From assembly GCA_944472155.2 (NCBI GenBank), contig OX235271.1, positions 94,067,256 through 94,131,255 on the forward strand: 64,000 nucleotides of DNA, given 5' to 3'. The position numbers were made by a program, and so were the translations under genes. This document shows positions 22,561 to 33,757 of this stretch, in pieces (the first letter of the stretch is position 1; every line of letters begins with the position of its first letter). The stretch is from Trichobilharzia szidati (taxonomy: Eukaryota > Platyhelminthes > Trematoda > Strigeidida > Schistosomatidae). The notes under the pieces are model-generated. The model was not told the DNA's origin, made no database searches, and saw nothing but the letters and a program-made list of their open reading frames with translations.

Positions 22561-22877
22561 CTGCTTTTACTCTTCCTGAAAACATTCACGTTGGATAGAG
22601 AAGAAACACGAAGCTGAATTTCACAGGGGAGATATTTCAAGGTGTAACGAGAAATTCTAAGGTGTAGCTGAAAAAGAAATTCATGCGGGTAAATAATAAC
22701 TTCATTTCAGAAAACATTACACCATGCTTGAACATCCTAATTCTAACTTATAGACAGGCTGTGTGTTTGTTTCCATGACGTAATAAATGAGACGATTAGA
22801 AGCTTCAATACATATTGAACACTATCAAAATAAAGCCTTATTATTAGTAGAGAGTAATTACTCATTTAGATTCATCT
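22561..22877. other. Intron, nothing recognised
   Basis: No supported feature. Confidence 0.45.
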
Positions 22878-23110
22878 ATACATTGGTGATATGGCTCAGA
22901 ACGGTTTATAATGGGTGTAGATGTATTCAGCCTTTGTGATCTATTATATCCACTAAACCTTGATGTTATTCTATGTTACTATTCTTTCTCCCGTGCATTT
23001 CTGCTTATGGCAGTTCTTTTGAATCTCTGTTCCCTCTACCTGGAATGGAATTTGGCAACTTGAACAGCTGTATTTCTGTTGGAATTTTTGTGTTGAAGCT
23101 CAGTCAGTCA
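22878..23110 (+). mobile_element. RTE/SR2-like 3' end only
   Basis: GGTGATATGGCTCAGAACGG through GTAGATGTATTCAGCCTTTG to a CAGTCAGTCAGG tail; matches the 3' untranslated end of the family. Confidence 0.78.
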
Positions 23111-23455
23111 GGAATTCATCAACAGATGAAGGTGTGACAGAAAATGTCGTCATACAAACACATTCCTTGTTTATTTTGTCAAAGCAAGTGGAACAAGAAT
23201 CGAAGGATGAAGCAAACAGCATTAAAATCAGCGACATACTTTGATCTTATGACTGAATAACTATTTACAGTAGGAGGATTAGATGTGACAAAGACAGTAC
23301 CATGCATCTGCCCATATAACAACACACAAGTAAATTGTGAATTTTTCATTGCGGTTGAAACATATAAAACATATATAACGGAGGAAAACGAGGAGTGGAA
23401 TGACTATATATATGTGTCGAAATTGGAGTCAACGAACAAAACGACTGGTTGAAGG
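23111..23455. other. Intron, nothing recognised
   Basis: No supported feature. Confidence 0.45.
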
Positions 23456-23459
23456 TTTT

Positions 23460-23765
23460 GCACGTATTTATTATTATTATTTCCTTTAATTCCTAGAGGA
23501 ACATAAGGCTTCAGCGGCGCGTCTCCATTGCGTTCGGTTCTCTGCTACAGTCTTCACCTGGCTCCAAGTCTGCCCACACGCTTTCATCTCCTCTTCACAT
23601 GACCTCCTCCAAGTCACCCTTGGAGGACCAACTCGCCTCTTTCCATTTGGGTTCCACTTGAAGGGTTGTCTAGTGATGTCACTTGATGGTTTCCTCAGAG
23701 TATGGCCAACCAATCCATCTCCATTTCTTCCTGCATATTTGTTTCACAATCGGTTCCCGGTTGGT
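23460..23765 (-). mobile_element. Second non-LTR family, ORF2 C-terminus
   Basis: Minus frame 23713-23486: VGHTLRKPSSDITRQPFKWN, PNGKRRVGPPRVTWRRSCEE then WSQVKTVAENRTQWRR and ALCSSRN; an (AAT)n tail at 23469-23480. 5' truncated near 23770 after a REPTGNRL-like segment. Confidence 0.88.
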
Positions 23766-24480
23766 TTGCTCCCAAAGATCCCTATTGCTGATCTTTAGGG
23801 ACTTTGCACTTATAGATCCAACAAAACGAAACAAAGTCGAATACTTTTGGCGCATTAAACTTTTTTAAGCCACAGGTACTTCCTATAAAGTATTCAGAAT
23901 TAATTAGTCAGAGTGTGAGTATGTGAATGCCTACAAACCACTTAACCTAAGGCTCATTGGAACAGAGGCGAACAGAAGCTTACTACTTTTGTATTGGCAG
24001 TTACATGTGAATTTGTAAGGATGATCGGAACAAGCGACGAACCGGTACTTACTGATCTTCTTGTGCAATGTGGCTGAAAAGTCCTATAGTCCTATACCTA
24101 TAGTCGAAAGGTATGGGGAAACTCTTTACTTCTGCATCGTCCTTTCTAAAGTTTTAAGCTAGACGTATCAGAACAGTTGACTATATTTTCCACAGTACAT
24201 GCTCTTATGTAATTCCTGACAAATTGAATACTTAGGTGTGTATTGCTATACTTAGGAAATGGCTTCAACATCTGATCCACTGATTATAAACATCTTGTCC
24301 ACACATTTTACGAAAGCGTACGACCGACTTTTGTTTCAATTTTTAGGAGAAAATAAGGGGTATTACTGGTTTAAACGGACCTTATTATTATTATTATTAT
24401 CGAAAACCGATTGCTAGCTGAAGCTATTAACTTCTATTGTAAACATTGAGTTATGGATATTATTTTACTTTTTGAGCTGA
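23766..24480. other. Intron with (TTA)n tract
   Basis: (ATT)n near 24385-24400, otherwise no recognised feature. Confidence 0.45.
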
Positions 24481-24484
24481 ATGA

Positions 24485-24585
24485 CTTCAGTGAGAAGATT
24501 CCATTGTCCTTCTAGACAACATCTTCATTGCTAGTCTCAGCGTGAAGCGGGCCGTTGGAAGCTCCTTATAGATAAAATATCAGTA
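24485..24585 (-). ncRNA. PLE-terminal hammerhead relic
   Basis: Minus strand: ATGAAGA (C3 lost), TGTTGTC-TAGAA-GGACAAT helix II, GGAA where GAAA is expected, then TCTTC. Clearly the same unit as 48676-48719 but inactive. Confidence 0.55.
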
Positions 24586-24892
24586 TATTTTTAGTAAACC
24601 TGACTGTGACTGGTTCTGTTCGGAGATTTTCTTATGACTTCTCTTTTTCACGACAAGAAACTATGTTAACCAAAGCTGTTGTACTCTTCGTCTCCAAATC
24701 TATGAGCACAAACTAGCAATTATGTTATACATTCGTATGAATATAGACTTAACTGCGATGATGTAAAAATGTAAGAGACAGAAGAAACTCAAAGAACGCT
24801 AAAGAATTTCTAGAAGCATGTTATCAGATTAATTTGCAGCTAACAAACGTGTTGACACAGACCAAACTCATCAATCGATAGAGAAGTCACAA

Positions 24893-25052
24893 ATTAGTTG
24901 GAACCCAACTACCCGGTATCAGGCTGAGTCATACTTATCGTGCAAGCGCCTATGATGCTATCCAGTTGCTCAGGATGAGTGGAGCGGGATTCGAACCCGT
25001 GTCCTGTTGGTTGGAAGCCGAATGCTTAAGCCATTAAGGCACATCTCCATGA
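24893..25052 (-). repeat. tRNA-like sequence (SINE or tRNA pseudogene)
   Basis: Minus strand: GGAGATGTGCCTTAATGGC, then CGGGTTCGAATCCCGCTCC with a perfect T arm and CTCC/GGAG ends. The A box is imperfect and no other copy was seen in this window. Confidence 0.5.
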
Positions 25053-25055
25053 AGT

Positions 25056-25425
25056 CACATGACCAAAAGACTACACATCAGGCAAACGAAAGGACGAAAA
25101 TCAATACAAGCGAATATATTTACGAGAGGATTTCAGGGAAGAACTAATCACAGTGAGGAATACAATGAAAGACATATATTTAATCCATGGGGAATTCCTG
25201 TAGCTCACTTCACATTGTGTGTAACAGTGAAGATGTCTGGCAAGATAATGAGATATTCGAAATGAAACCATCCAGTTCAGATAACACAACTAAATCAAAA
25301 ACATCCATACTGGCTACAAATCTTCTCCACTAGTTCGACATCGAATTATGTGCATACATGATGAAATTATGCAGGAAGTCAAATATTATTGTCATCATTT
25401 ATCAATAATATTATTCTGATACTTC
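25056..25425. other. Intron, nothing recognised
   Basis: No supported feature. Confidence 0.45.
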
Positions 25426-25429
25426 TTTG

Positions 25430-26180
25430 AAAGAAATTATGGTTGTTTCAGCCGAAGGCATTAAATGTGATCCAGCATAAGTTAAGGAAGTTAAAGACTG
25501 GCCGCTCCAAAACTCAGCCCCCAAGTTACATAATTGTTTGGAGGTTAGCCTCGTATTATAGACGTTGTGCACTTAACGTTTCTTTACTTGCAGCTCCTCT
25601 CTTCGACATTCTTAAGCAGAAGGATTACAGTTGGACAGCATTAGCTACTGGAGCCTTCGAAAGACTTAAAGATTCTTTATATAGCCCTCGTATCCTAGAA
25701 TATCATAACGTGTCTGACCAAGCAGGTCCGTTCACCCTAGAAAAAAGACGCTAGCAACACTGGCATAGGGGCTGTTTTGTTTAAAAAAGAAGCAGGTGCA
25801 GCAGAAAAGATGAATGGCCGATGCAAGTTGAGCACTCAACAAGACTGAAAAGAACCACTACTGCACCATGTGGAAAGAAATGCTGACACTGGTCAACTTC
25901 GTTAAACACTTTAGAGCATATCTCCTTGGTAGACACTTCGTAGTACGAACTGATCACAAAGCCCTTAGCTGGCTACATAACTTCAAAGAAGTCAAGGGGC
26001 AGATTGCTAGATGGCAAGAACGCCTGTAAGAGTATGACATTGAATGCAAGCATGGACCTAGAAAAAAGTCATGGGAATGAAGATGCATTGTCAAGAAAAC
26101 CTCCTAGGTATCATGGTGACTGCCCATCATGCACGGAAGCACAAGTTTCCGTGCTCCAATTAGAGGCGATTAATTCATAG
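25430..26180 (+). mobile_element. Ty3/gypsy LTR retrotransposon pol fragment (RT end and RNase H), decayed
   Basis: 25443-25754 reads WRLASYYRRCALNVSLLAAP, LFDILKQKDYSWT, AFERLKDSLYSPRILEYH and GPFTLEKRR: the RT thumb and connection of a gypsy pol. After frameshifts and stops, RNase H follows: FRAYLLGRHFVVRTDHKALS and IARWQERL--YDIECKHGP then EDALSRKPP. No LTRs adjacent; not shown to belong to the solo LTR family. Confidence 0.85.
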
Positions 26181-26398
26181 AGTTGGCCCGGATTTCAGCC
26201 TTCAGACCCTGAACTGGCCTTCATAAACGAACGTGTTCGAAGTGGAGGCGAACGACCGACAGTGCAGGATATAAATAAGCTGGGATGGGAAACTCGGTGT
26301 TTGTGATCTCTGTGGGACAATTTGAAAATTATCGATAACATCATTTACTACTAACATGGACCCACTTATACGTTTTACAGCAATACTGGATAACTTAC

Positions 26399-26509
26399 CA
26401 AACTGAAAATTTGAAAAATTTGGGCACATATGATAGCAGGCGCTCATCAGTCCTTCCATAGTCAATGCTAAGCCCATCGCATAGAACAGTCCATAGTGTT
26501 GTGGAATAC
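26399..26509 (-). CDS. sid-1: SID-1-like exon: helix 4 with SACYH-CPN motif
   Basis: A 111-nt exon: acceptor AGGTATTAG, donor GTAAGT. With an incoming G it reads [28 protein letters not shown] and [21 protein letters not shown] is a hallmark of the SIDT family; its His and the following Asp belong to the conserved polar residues of the CREST-type membrane fold. The exon ends with a single G that, joined to AT of the next exon, encodes that Asp. Phase 1 in, phase 1 out. Confidence 0.95.
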
Positions 26510-27375
26510 CTAATACCTAAAAATGTGGTTTTTTTAGTTAAAAATCAATTATTAAATTAGGCAATCAAAATAAGATATACGATAAATTTAGGTAGTTAAT
26601 TAGAATAAATATAAGTAATATTTGAAATAATCAATATCATCAGAAGTTAGTGAAGAATCAGCAGACTCATCAGTTAATCAGCAGGAAACTTTAATTTATC
26701 TAGGGATTAGACATGTTGACACTTATTAGCAGGGTATATTTGCTACACACATCTAAGGAAGTCGAACGTGTGCTTATCAGAGTCAAATATGAACTGTTTA
26801 TTTCCTTATGAAAAACACAAACTGCCTATAATGTAGACATCAAGAGATATGCCACATATAGATATATACACAAGGTTAAAACAACAATATTAGAGGAGGA
26901 GAAAAAGGTTGGGGAACATCATATTGACTTATCAAGTACGTTTGGCAGAGGGTTCATTATTGCAAATTATTTTCAGAAATAAAAGAAAGAAGGAAGATAC
27001 AGAATGTCCGCCACTAATAGCGACTCTCAGCCATTTGTGATAAAATTTCGACGTAATGAGTCAAATGATCCCTTGAACCCCAACCTACTGAGTTACAATG
27101 CACACCAACGCATGCTAATCCAAAAAAAATATCGTTCATTGAGGTGATCGCCTCTTCACTAGTTTCACGGCTACCAAACGGCAAACTGTATGAAAGTGGC
27201 TGGTATAGCACTGCAGGCGGTGTCTCAAGGTAACACCACTCATAGAAGGACAATATCCATGGCTTACATGGTGAAGGTATTCTATGGAGGCAGCAATGAT
27301 CGAACATGCAGAGTTGATGTACATCCTCAGCTCAAAGCGACAGAATTCACAGACATACAGTAAGACCTGCTGAGG
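26510..27375. other. Intron, mostly unrecognised
   Basis: A weak family C trace (GACACTTATTAGCAGGGTAT near 26719). Frames at 27014-27390 show no motif I know. The missing small coding piece of the SID-1-like gene must lie between 26510 and 33347. Confidence 0.45.
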
Positions 27376-27379
27376 TCTT

Positions 27380-28440
27380 GCTATCCCCATTTCTATTCAA
27401 TTTCATCATAGACGTACTAGTGGACTTAACCCTATCTCACTTCAGAGGACTCATGGATTGACTTGCTACCAGTGAATAATCTCGCTGACTTGGAATATCC
27501 AGATGATACAGTTCCCACTCCTACGTGAAGACGCTGACAAAATGCAGAGTCTTCTGAACACCTTAAGCTGCAATCTACGAATGTTTGGAATGCAATTAGC
27601 TCCCGTCAAATGTAAGATGATGTGACAGGACTGGACTACACTGACTCCTAGCTTAGAAACAGTGGGTGAAGCGGGTAGAGCACGTTGACCGCTTCACTTA
27701 TTTAGGAAGTTGCATCAGCCAGTGCCAACGGGTTGATCGCTGACGAAAACTCAGCACGGATACAGAAGGCTAGTTTCGCATGTGCCAGTTTACACCATCT
27801 CTGGCGCAGATATGATATCCGGCTATCGACCAAAGGGCGGGTGTACTGCTCAGCAGTCCGCTCCGTCCTCCTTTATGGCTGGCTGTGAGACATGGCCATT
27901 GAAAGTGGAAGACATAAAAAGACTAGCTGCCTTTAATCATAGGTGCCTGCGTTCTATCTCCCGTGTGAAGTGGTATAATAAGGTGAGCAATATTGTGGTT
28001 AGGCATAGGTCGAGTGCTAGGTAAGGAGGGGAAATCAATCGAAGTTACATTAGTTGATATGGTTAGGATATGTGTTACGCATGCATGTCTAATCACCGCC
28101 TTCCTCGACGGGCAATGTTAGCTGACATAATATCAGGTTGGAAACGAGCCAGTGGTGGTCAAACCAAAATATGGCTTCATCGATCAATGAAATCCACAAC
28201 AGTTAGTTTAAGACAGTCACTTAGGAAGGTGTAGACTTCCTGGTTGGGGTCCAAGGGACGGTAAAGACCAGTGGTTGGAGACAATTGGTAATATGGCTCA
28301 AAATCGTTCTGAATGGCTGGCGCAGATGCATCCACTCTTTGTTACTTATAATATCCAACAAAACTATATTGTTCTGAGATATTACTATTATTTTGCCTCT
28401 GCTGCACATCGGTGCAAAGTGCTATGTTGAGACCAGTCAG
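27380..28440 (+). mobile_element. RTE/SR2-like retrotransposon, decayed
   Basis: Plus strand in broken frames: LLSPFLFNFIIDVLVDLTL-like start near 27385, a decayed YADD region near 27490, RIQKASFACASLHHLWRR-like and STKGRVYCSAVRSVLL-like text, CETWPLKVEDIKRLAAFNHR, then the 3' end and a CAGTCAGTCAGTCA tail at 28434-28446. Confidence 0.85.
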
Positions 28441-29075
28441 TCAGTCACAGTAAGACCGCATACAATTAAACATTATTAAACTTGGACTTGACAGTGAGAC
28501 TAATATTACTATGACTCCATAGATCAATGTCAAGAAATACGACGACTGCTGGCCTGCAATAGATGTGATGATGGCCTAATAACTGACAAAGAAATATCTT
28601 CACTCTTAACTAAAAGATGTAGACAAACTGTTGGTTTAGTATAGCTAAAAGGAAGATCTATCGCCTGACAGAAGCACCTATAAATACAGAGTGTCTAGTC
28701 ATATCACAAGGGACATCTTAAAAGACAATTCATTGGATAAATAATCGATAACACGGAAGAGGTCAGTGTGCTCACCTGAGAATTAGGATTCAAATTCTTT
28801 GTTCGTCTGTGAATGATATCACTGAATGGTAAAAAAAACAAGATTATCTATACGAAATGCGATGTTAATATTATTAATATGAGACCATGAAAAGGCCAAC
28901 TACTATAGTTGCAAAGAGCAACCTGTAATGTTGACATCAACAAACAATAAAAGTAAACAAATATAATCGACCTTAATTTATTCAGTTTGAGTAAATAGCG
29001 CATATTGCATTAAAAAAACTAATTGTTGACATTTGATGCTCTGATTAGTTAAAGTTAATTTCATTTCTAAAGTAT
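28441..29075. other. Intron; holds only the candidate micro-exon
   Basis: Otherwise nothing recognised. Confidence 0.45.
28776..28806 (-). CDS. Candidate SID-1-like micro-exon (weak)
   Basis: A 31-nt open segment between acceptor GATATCATTCACAG and donor GTGAGC. Taken with phase 2 entry it reads RTKNLNPNSQ and exits in phase 0. SIDT proteins have about 20 hydrophilic residues between helix 3 and the [12 protein letters not shown] segment, so coding sequence must exist between 33348 and 26509. This candidate alone does not restore phase 1 at 26509; a second small exon of length 1 modulo 3 would be required. Could be a chance pair of splice signals. Confidence 0.3.
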
Positions 29076-29079
29076 AATT

Positions 29080-30050
29080 TTAAGTATAAATCAAAAGGCT
29101 GCCTACTATCGCCAATGATTTTCCCGATTGCAGTAGATTGGATAATGCGACAAACAGTGGGCAATGAGGAAACAGGCATAAAATAGACCCACACAAGACA
29201 CTTGGAGGATCTCGACTTCGCTGATGATATATGTCTGATTTCCCACAAACTGGAAAATATGCAAGTGAAAAGCTACAAGTTGGCACAAGAAGCATCAAAG
29301 ATAGGAAGGACTTCAGGAGAACATAGAGAAAACAGAGGTGATGAAGAATCCTGGACAAGAACAACAACAACAGACAACAATCAGCATAAATGGGAGGAAC
29401 CTGAAAGAAACAACCTCTTTTACCACCTAACTGGGAAGCATCGTTTCAACTACAGCTGCACGGAACTGACGAGGATATCAAAGCAAGGATCGGAAAAGCA
29501 AGACAAGCTTTCACTACTCTCAAGTCTATATGGAGGTCAACAACACTCAGCATCAAAAATAAGATCCAAATTTTCAACTCCAGTGTGAAGTCAGTGCTAC
29601 TATACGGATCAGAGACTTGGCCAGCGCGTCATAAAGAACACCTCAAACAAACTACAGACCTTCATTAACAGTTGTCTTCGCTCAAGACTCAAGATCAGAT
29701 GGCTGGGCAGAAAAGATCAGCAATAGTAAGGGATCTCTGTGAGCGAACCAACCAGGAACCGATTGTGAAACAAATAGGCAGGAAGAAGTGGAGATGGATT
29801 GGCCACAATCTTAGGAAACCAGCAAGTGACATCACTAGACAAGCCATTGCTCGAGTGGAACCCGAAAGTGAAGCGACGAGTTGGTCGTCAGTGCAAGGGT
29901 GACCTGGAGGAGATCATGTGAAGAAGAATTGAAAGCGTATGGGCAGACTTGGAGCCAGGTGAAAACTCTAGCAGAGAACCGAACGCAATGGAGACGCACG
30001 GCTGAAGCCCTATGTTCCTCTAGGAATTAAAGGAAACTATAATAGTAATA
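29080..30050 (+). mobile_element. Second non-LTR family, 3' third of ORF2
   Basis: Plus strand: MEDLDFADDICLISHKLENM (RT motif C, FADD), then KARQAFTTLKSIWRSTT-like and VKSVLLYGSETWPA-like text in shifted frames, IRWLGRKDQQ, LCERTNQEPIVKQIGRKKWR, WIGHNLRKPASDITRQAI, and a decayed WNPESEA; 3' tail of (AATAAT)n at 30042-30065. The best copy of this family here. Confidence 0.88.
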
Positions 30051-30229
30051 ATAATAATTATTATTATATAAATCACGAACAAAACTGGACAACAGAAGAC
30101 TACTGATTCTTCTGAAAAATCAGGCGGAACTCCAAATACGCGTTTGTCTGTCAACAAATAAGGTTATAGACAAGAAGAGTTATTTGTATATTCTTGAATC
30201 CCGTGTAGAATATAGTGCCTCAGCAACAT

Positions 30230-31560
30230 ATCGCTATTAGATCCTGTTTTCTGCAGTCTTTTCAGCTGGCTCCACGACTAACCATAGGCTTTCAAATCTT
30301 CCTCAGTCGATTTCCTTCATGTCACCATCGGACCAGCACCCAACTTGGCATTTCCCATTCGAGTTCCACTCGACAGCCTGTGGCGTGATGTCAGTTAACG
30401 GGCGATAGGTTCTTGGTAAGTTCAATGGCAACATTTTCTGTTGTTTGTCTTTCCTGGCAGACTGTCTGATATTCACTATCTAGCTGGAGAAGGCAGCTGT
30501 TGATGAAAGCCTGCAGCAGGCTATTCAAAATACTTGTGGTGGTGCGAATGCCATGTCTGTGAATGCTATACAAGTAATGACTTGACATAAGTTTTGAAGT
30601 TCCAAATCTTGTACTTTATGGTGATTACAGTAGATTTCCACAGTGATTTCAGGGTAACCAACGCCTGTCTTGCCTTTCCGATTGTGGTGGATATGGCATC
30701 CTTATCTGTAACGTCTGTAGTCGAGATAACGGTGTCTAGATAATTGAAAGATTTAACTTCCTTCAGATTTCTCCCCTTGATAATGATTGATGTTTGTTGA
30801 TGTTGATAAAGTATCCTCATGAACCGTCTTCCCTAAGTCAAATCAAAGTCCAGTTTTCGCTGCCTATTCTGAAAATTTACTGGTTTTCTCCTGTACATCT
30901 TCCACGTTGTGCAACACGAGACATAAATCATCCATGATGTTCAGGTCTTTTTGTCAGTCTAATGTATATCCCTCATCCCACTCCTTAAAATCCGGCGCAT
31001 TATCCAGTCAACCTCCATCAGGAAGACCATCGGTGGTAGTGTAACTACAGAAGACGAGGGCCAGGCAACAGATCGTTTATTGAGAAAATCAAGAGATATT
31101 TATAGATTTTTATTGTGTTTATTACTGTTAGAGAGAAGCAACCTCTTCTGATTGGTTGTTTTCTTGCTGAAGGTTATTTTGTTATTTTTTATGGCCGTTT
31201 CCCAGAAAACCAAGTCATATATCTGCGAATCATATTTCCACACACTAACTCCACTGTGATTGGCTGGTTATTTCCGCAAGGTTAAGCTTTGTTATTGTTT
31301 TTCTCATGACTCTGATTCGGGATGTGGATTGACGCAAACTGTTGTCTACAATTTTGGCTTGCGGCCAGCTCTCACCACAGTAGTAAACCGCCTTGTCTTA
31401 CTCCTGTTTTCATTTCAGAGGCTTCGTTGACTTTTTCGTTGTGGATCACTTGACATGTCGCACTGTCATGTAGCTGTTGAATCAAGTTGATGAAGGTTTG
31501 AAGCAATTCGTAGTGCTGAGGCAATTTTCAAATTACGAGACTAAACCATTCAGTCTCCGG
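30230..31560 (-). mobile_element. Second non-LTR family, minus, split by a solo LTR
   Basis: Minus frame 30820-30566: VKSFNYLDTVISTTDVTDKD, ISTTIGKARQALVTLKSLWK and KYKIWNFKTYVKSLL (RT thumb region). 30240-30410 is the antisense ORF2 end. RT-like text continues on the far side of the LTR inserted at 31040-31379. Confidence 0.75.
31040..31379 (-). mobile_element. Solo LTR with 4-bp target duplication GTAG
   Basis: Minus strand begins TGTGGTGAGAGCTGGCC and ends GTAGTTACA; GTAG flanks both sides (31036-31039, 31380-31383). Contains CTATAAATATCTC and CAATAAACGATCTGTTGCC. Same family as 9819-10121 but about 37 bp longer. It interrupts a non-LTR copy, so it is the younger insertion. Confidence 0.85.
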
Positions 31561-31975
31561 TCGATGACCATTCGACTAACATCCATAGGTTGGTAAGAAT
31601 TCACCAGTAGGTGGTCCCACACTAACCCCGAAAGGTCTCTCTTTCATGTTATCCTCAAATGCATTTACCAATTTACATGTAGGCGCTAAATCACATAGAA
31701 TAATCGAGCAAAGAGAAGAAGGATTTGTGGCCTTTATCTTCAAGTTGGCTAACCAAAGTTTGTGAATATTTTGCAAATTTTTCAACAAAATGGTTTAGAG
31801 TTTGTACAGCCGAAAAGCATCAACAGAATAAAGTAGTATCACATCCTTTCCAATTTACTGTTTCGCCTTACTGGACTCTATCATCCCATAAACCTCTTTC
31901 CTTTAATACTAGTGCTTCTTATCGTGGTACCATGCGAAGTATCACAGCTCCAACTGACGCACTTCTGTGAGTTCA
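31561..31975. other. Unrecognised, possibly coding debris (minus)
   Basis: A minus frame 31788-31576 reads CKLVNAFEDNMKERPFGVSV then GPPTGEFLPTYGC. Composition is gene-like but I do not recognise the family; it may be retroelement debris. Confidence 0.35.
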
Positions 31976-32490
31976 GTTTTTGAAAGCCTCATGGCTGGTA
32001 AGCCGTTTTACAGAGTAATTTTATGGTGGTTTGATTTAAGGCAGGAAACGGGGTTATACATACTCTGAAAAAACCCAAGTAATGTCACTATATTAAGCAT
32101 GTTGATTGCGACAAATACACTGCATCCTATTTCTGATTGATAAGTAACCTAACCAGCCGAACTGCTTAGTGTACAAGCAAACCAAATAATAGTAAGAGTA
32201 GATATATGGATACAGAGTCAATTTGACACAAATAAAAATTTCTGAGCACTCGTTAGACACCACCGAAAATACCCATTGAGTTGTGAAAAAAAATAAAAGA
32301 CAGTTCAGCGAAGAAATTTAGTCGATAAATAAGATTTTCCTCGCTGAATTGCCTTTCTTATATTCTTTATCACTCGTTAGATGTCAAATCCTCATTTTAA
32401 TGTGAGTAACAACTCCAAAATAGTAAAATCAGGAACTCATTAATCATCATTCTTTGTGCATATAAGTGGAATTAACAAATGCATTTTTGA
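31976..32490. other. Intron, nothing recognised
   Basis: No supported feature. Confidence 0.45.
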
Positions 32491-32553
32491 CTGCATGGAG
32501 GATTTCATCATGAGCTGACATCAGTTAGAGAACCATTGGAAAACCTGCAGGGA

Positions 32554-32599
32554 GTACTGGACAGCTGTTTCATCCTAGTTTGGGACTATTTGCCAGTAC
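32554..32599 (-). ncRNA. Hammerhead relic, family A, core lost
   Basis: Helix I GTACTG/CAGTAC, helix II GTCC--GGAT, GAAA and ACAGCTGT-C kept; core replaced by GCAAATA. Confidence 0.65.
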
Positions 32600-33000
32600 T
32601 CAATCACCGGGTTTCGAACCCAGGACCTTCTGGTTACAAGGCGAGCTCGTAGACCATTGAGCCACTGGGACCCGATCCATTGATCTTTGAATTCTAACTT
32701 CATGCAATCAAACAAAATCCCTACCAAACCAATCCTTGAAAATTAATCTGATGCTCACTAGAGACTGGCCCTATTCAGGCAGTTAACCTGGGATTCTAGT
32801 GGGAAGCTGTGACCAGTAGGGTACAGCAGGTTGAAGCTGAGGCAGTAACTCATCGAAGAAGACATTGCGAAATGGTCGCGCTATGTCGTGAATTGGCAGA
32901 AGTTAGAATTCAAGGACCATTGGATCGGGTCCCAGTGGCTCAATGGTCTACGAGCTCGCCTTGTAACCAGAAGGTCCTGGGTTCGAAACCCGGTGGTCGA

Positions 33001-33046
33001 GTACTGGCAAATAGTCCCAAACTAGGATGGAACAGCTGTCCAGTAC
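33001..33046 (+). ncRNA. Hammerhead relic, family A, core lost
   Basis: Same GCAAATA core as its inverted partner; GAAA further changed to GGAA. Helix I and helix III intact. Confidence 0.65.
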
Positions 33047-33347
33047 TCCCTGCAGGTTTTCCAGTGGTTCTATAACTGATGTCAGCTCATGATGAAATCG
33101 TCCATGCAACCACACAAAATCCTCACAAAACCAATACTTGAAAATGTATTTTTATCTAAAGCTGAGCAAAAGTGTTCGATACTATATAAGAGTTTAATCA
33201 TGATATATCCATTAAATGTCAAATTTTCACAGATAAAAACCGAATGTCTCAACTATTTTATTAATTATTACAGAGTTGTCGTATATATAGGGTCTCATAC
33301 AAAAAGACACAGATTATCTCTATCACCCTCTCAACTAGTAAACTTAC

Positions 33348-33496
33348 CGTCGTGCAGTAAGGCCTAGAAATAATAATCCTAACATGACATAACCAATATT
33401 TGAAATGATGTTATTGAAAGCTGTGAAGATACCAAGTGGACGAGCACACTCAAAATTGTAATAACACAAATCTTCATTGCCAGTCTCAAAAACAGC
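33348..33496 (-). CDS. sid-1: SID-1-like exon: CYYNF motif and transmembrane helix 3
   Basis: A 149-nt exon: acceptor TTACTCTAG, donor GTAAGT. It encodes [20 protein letters not shown], then [16 protein letters not shown], then a hydrophobic helix ending LGLTARR. The motif GN-DLCYYNF-CA-PLG followed by FNNI-SN-GY is diagnostic of SIDT/SID-1 proteins. Phase 0 in, phase 2 out. This is the strongest single piece of evidence for the gene. Confidence 0.95.
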
Positions 33497-33757
33497 CTAG
33501 AGTAAAAATAAAATTAGAAACAAGGAAACTGTAAACACGATATCAGGAAAAATGTATTACAAAAAAAACCATCCAACGTTTTAAGATGCCCTGAAACACC
33601 ACTTCTCATTCATACTAATTTTTAAATATAGAATAAACAACAGAGCATGAAGGCCCAAATTGTAACTTTTAGCCCGCTCCTTCTAAAACGAATAGGAAAA
33701 TGCTCATGGTTGAACAGCATTTTAATATGAATAAATATTTGTCAAGATTGATGCCGA

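Larger units (their letters stand above)
32495..33145. repeat. Family A SINE inverted dimer with shared private mutations
   Basis: Minus copy 32495-32720 and plus copy 32810-33145, tRNA-like heads inward, about 90 bp apart. Both carry GAGTACTGGCAAATAGTCCC and CTCCCTGCAGG, changes not seen in any other copy here, and are nearly identical from GGATCGGGTCCCAGTGGCTC through the tail. One copy was therefore made from the other. Confidence 0.88.

Noticed and set aside
24893..25052. Functional tRNA gene
   Set aside because: T arm is perfect but the A box and D arm are not, and no clean anticodon arm can be drawn; kept only as a tRNA-like repeat.
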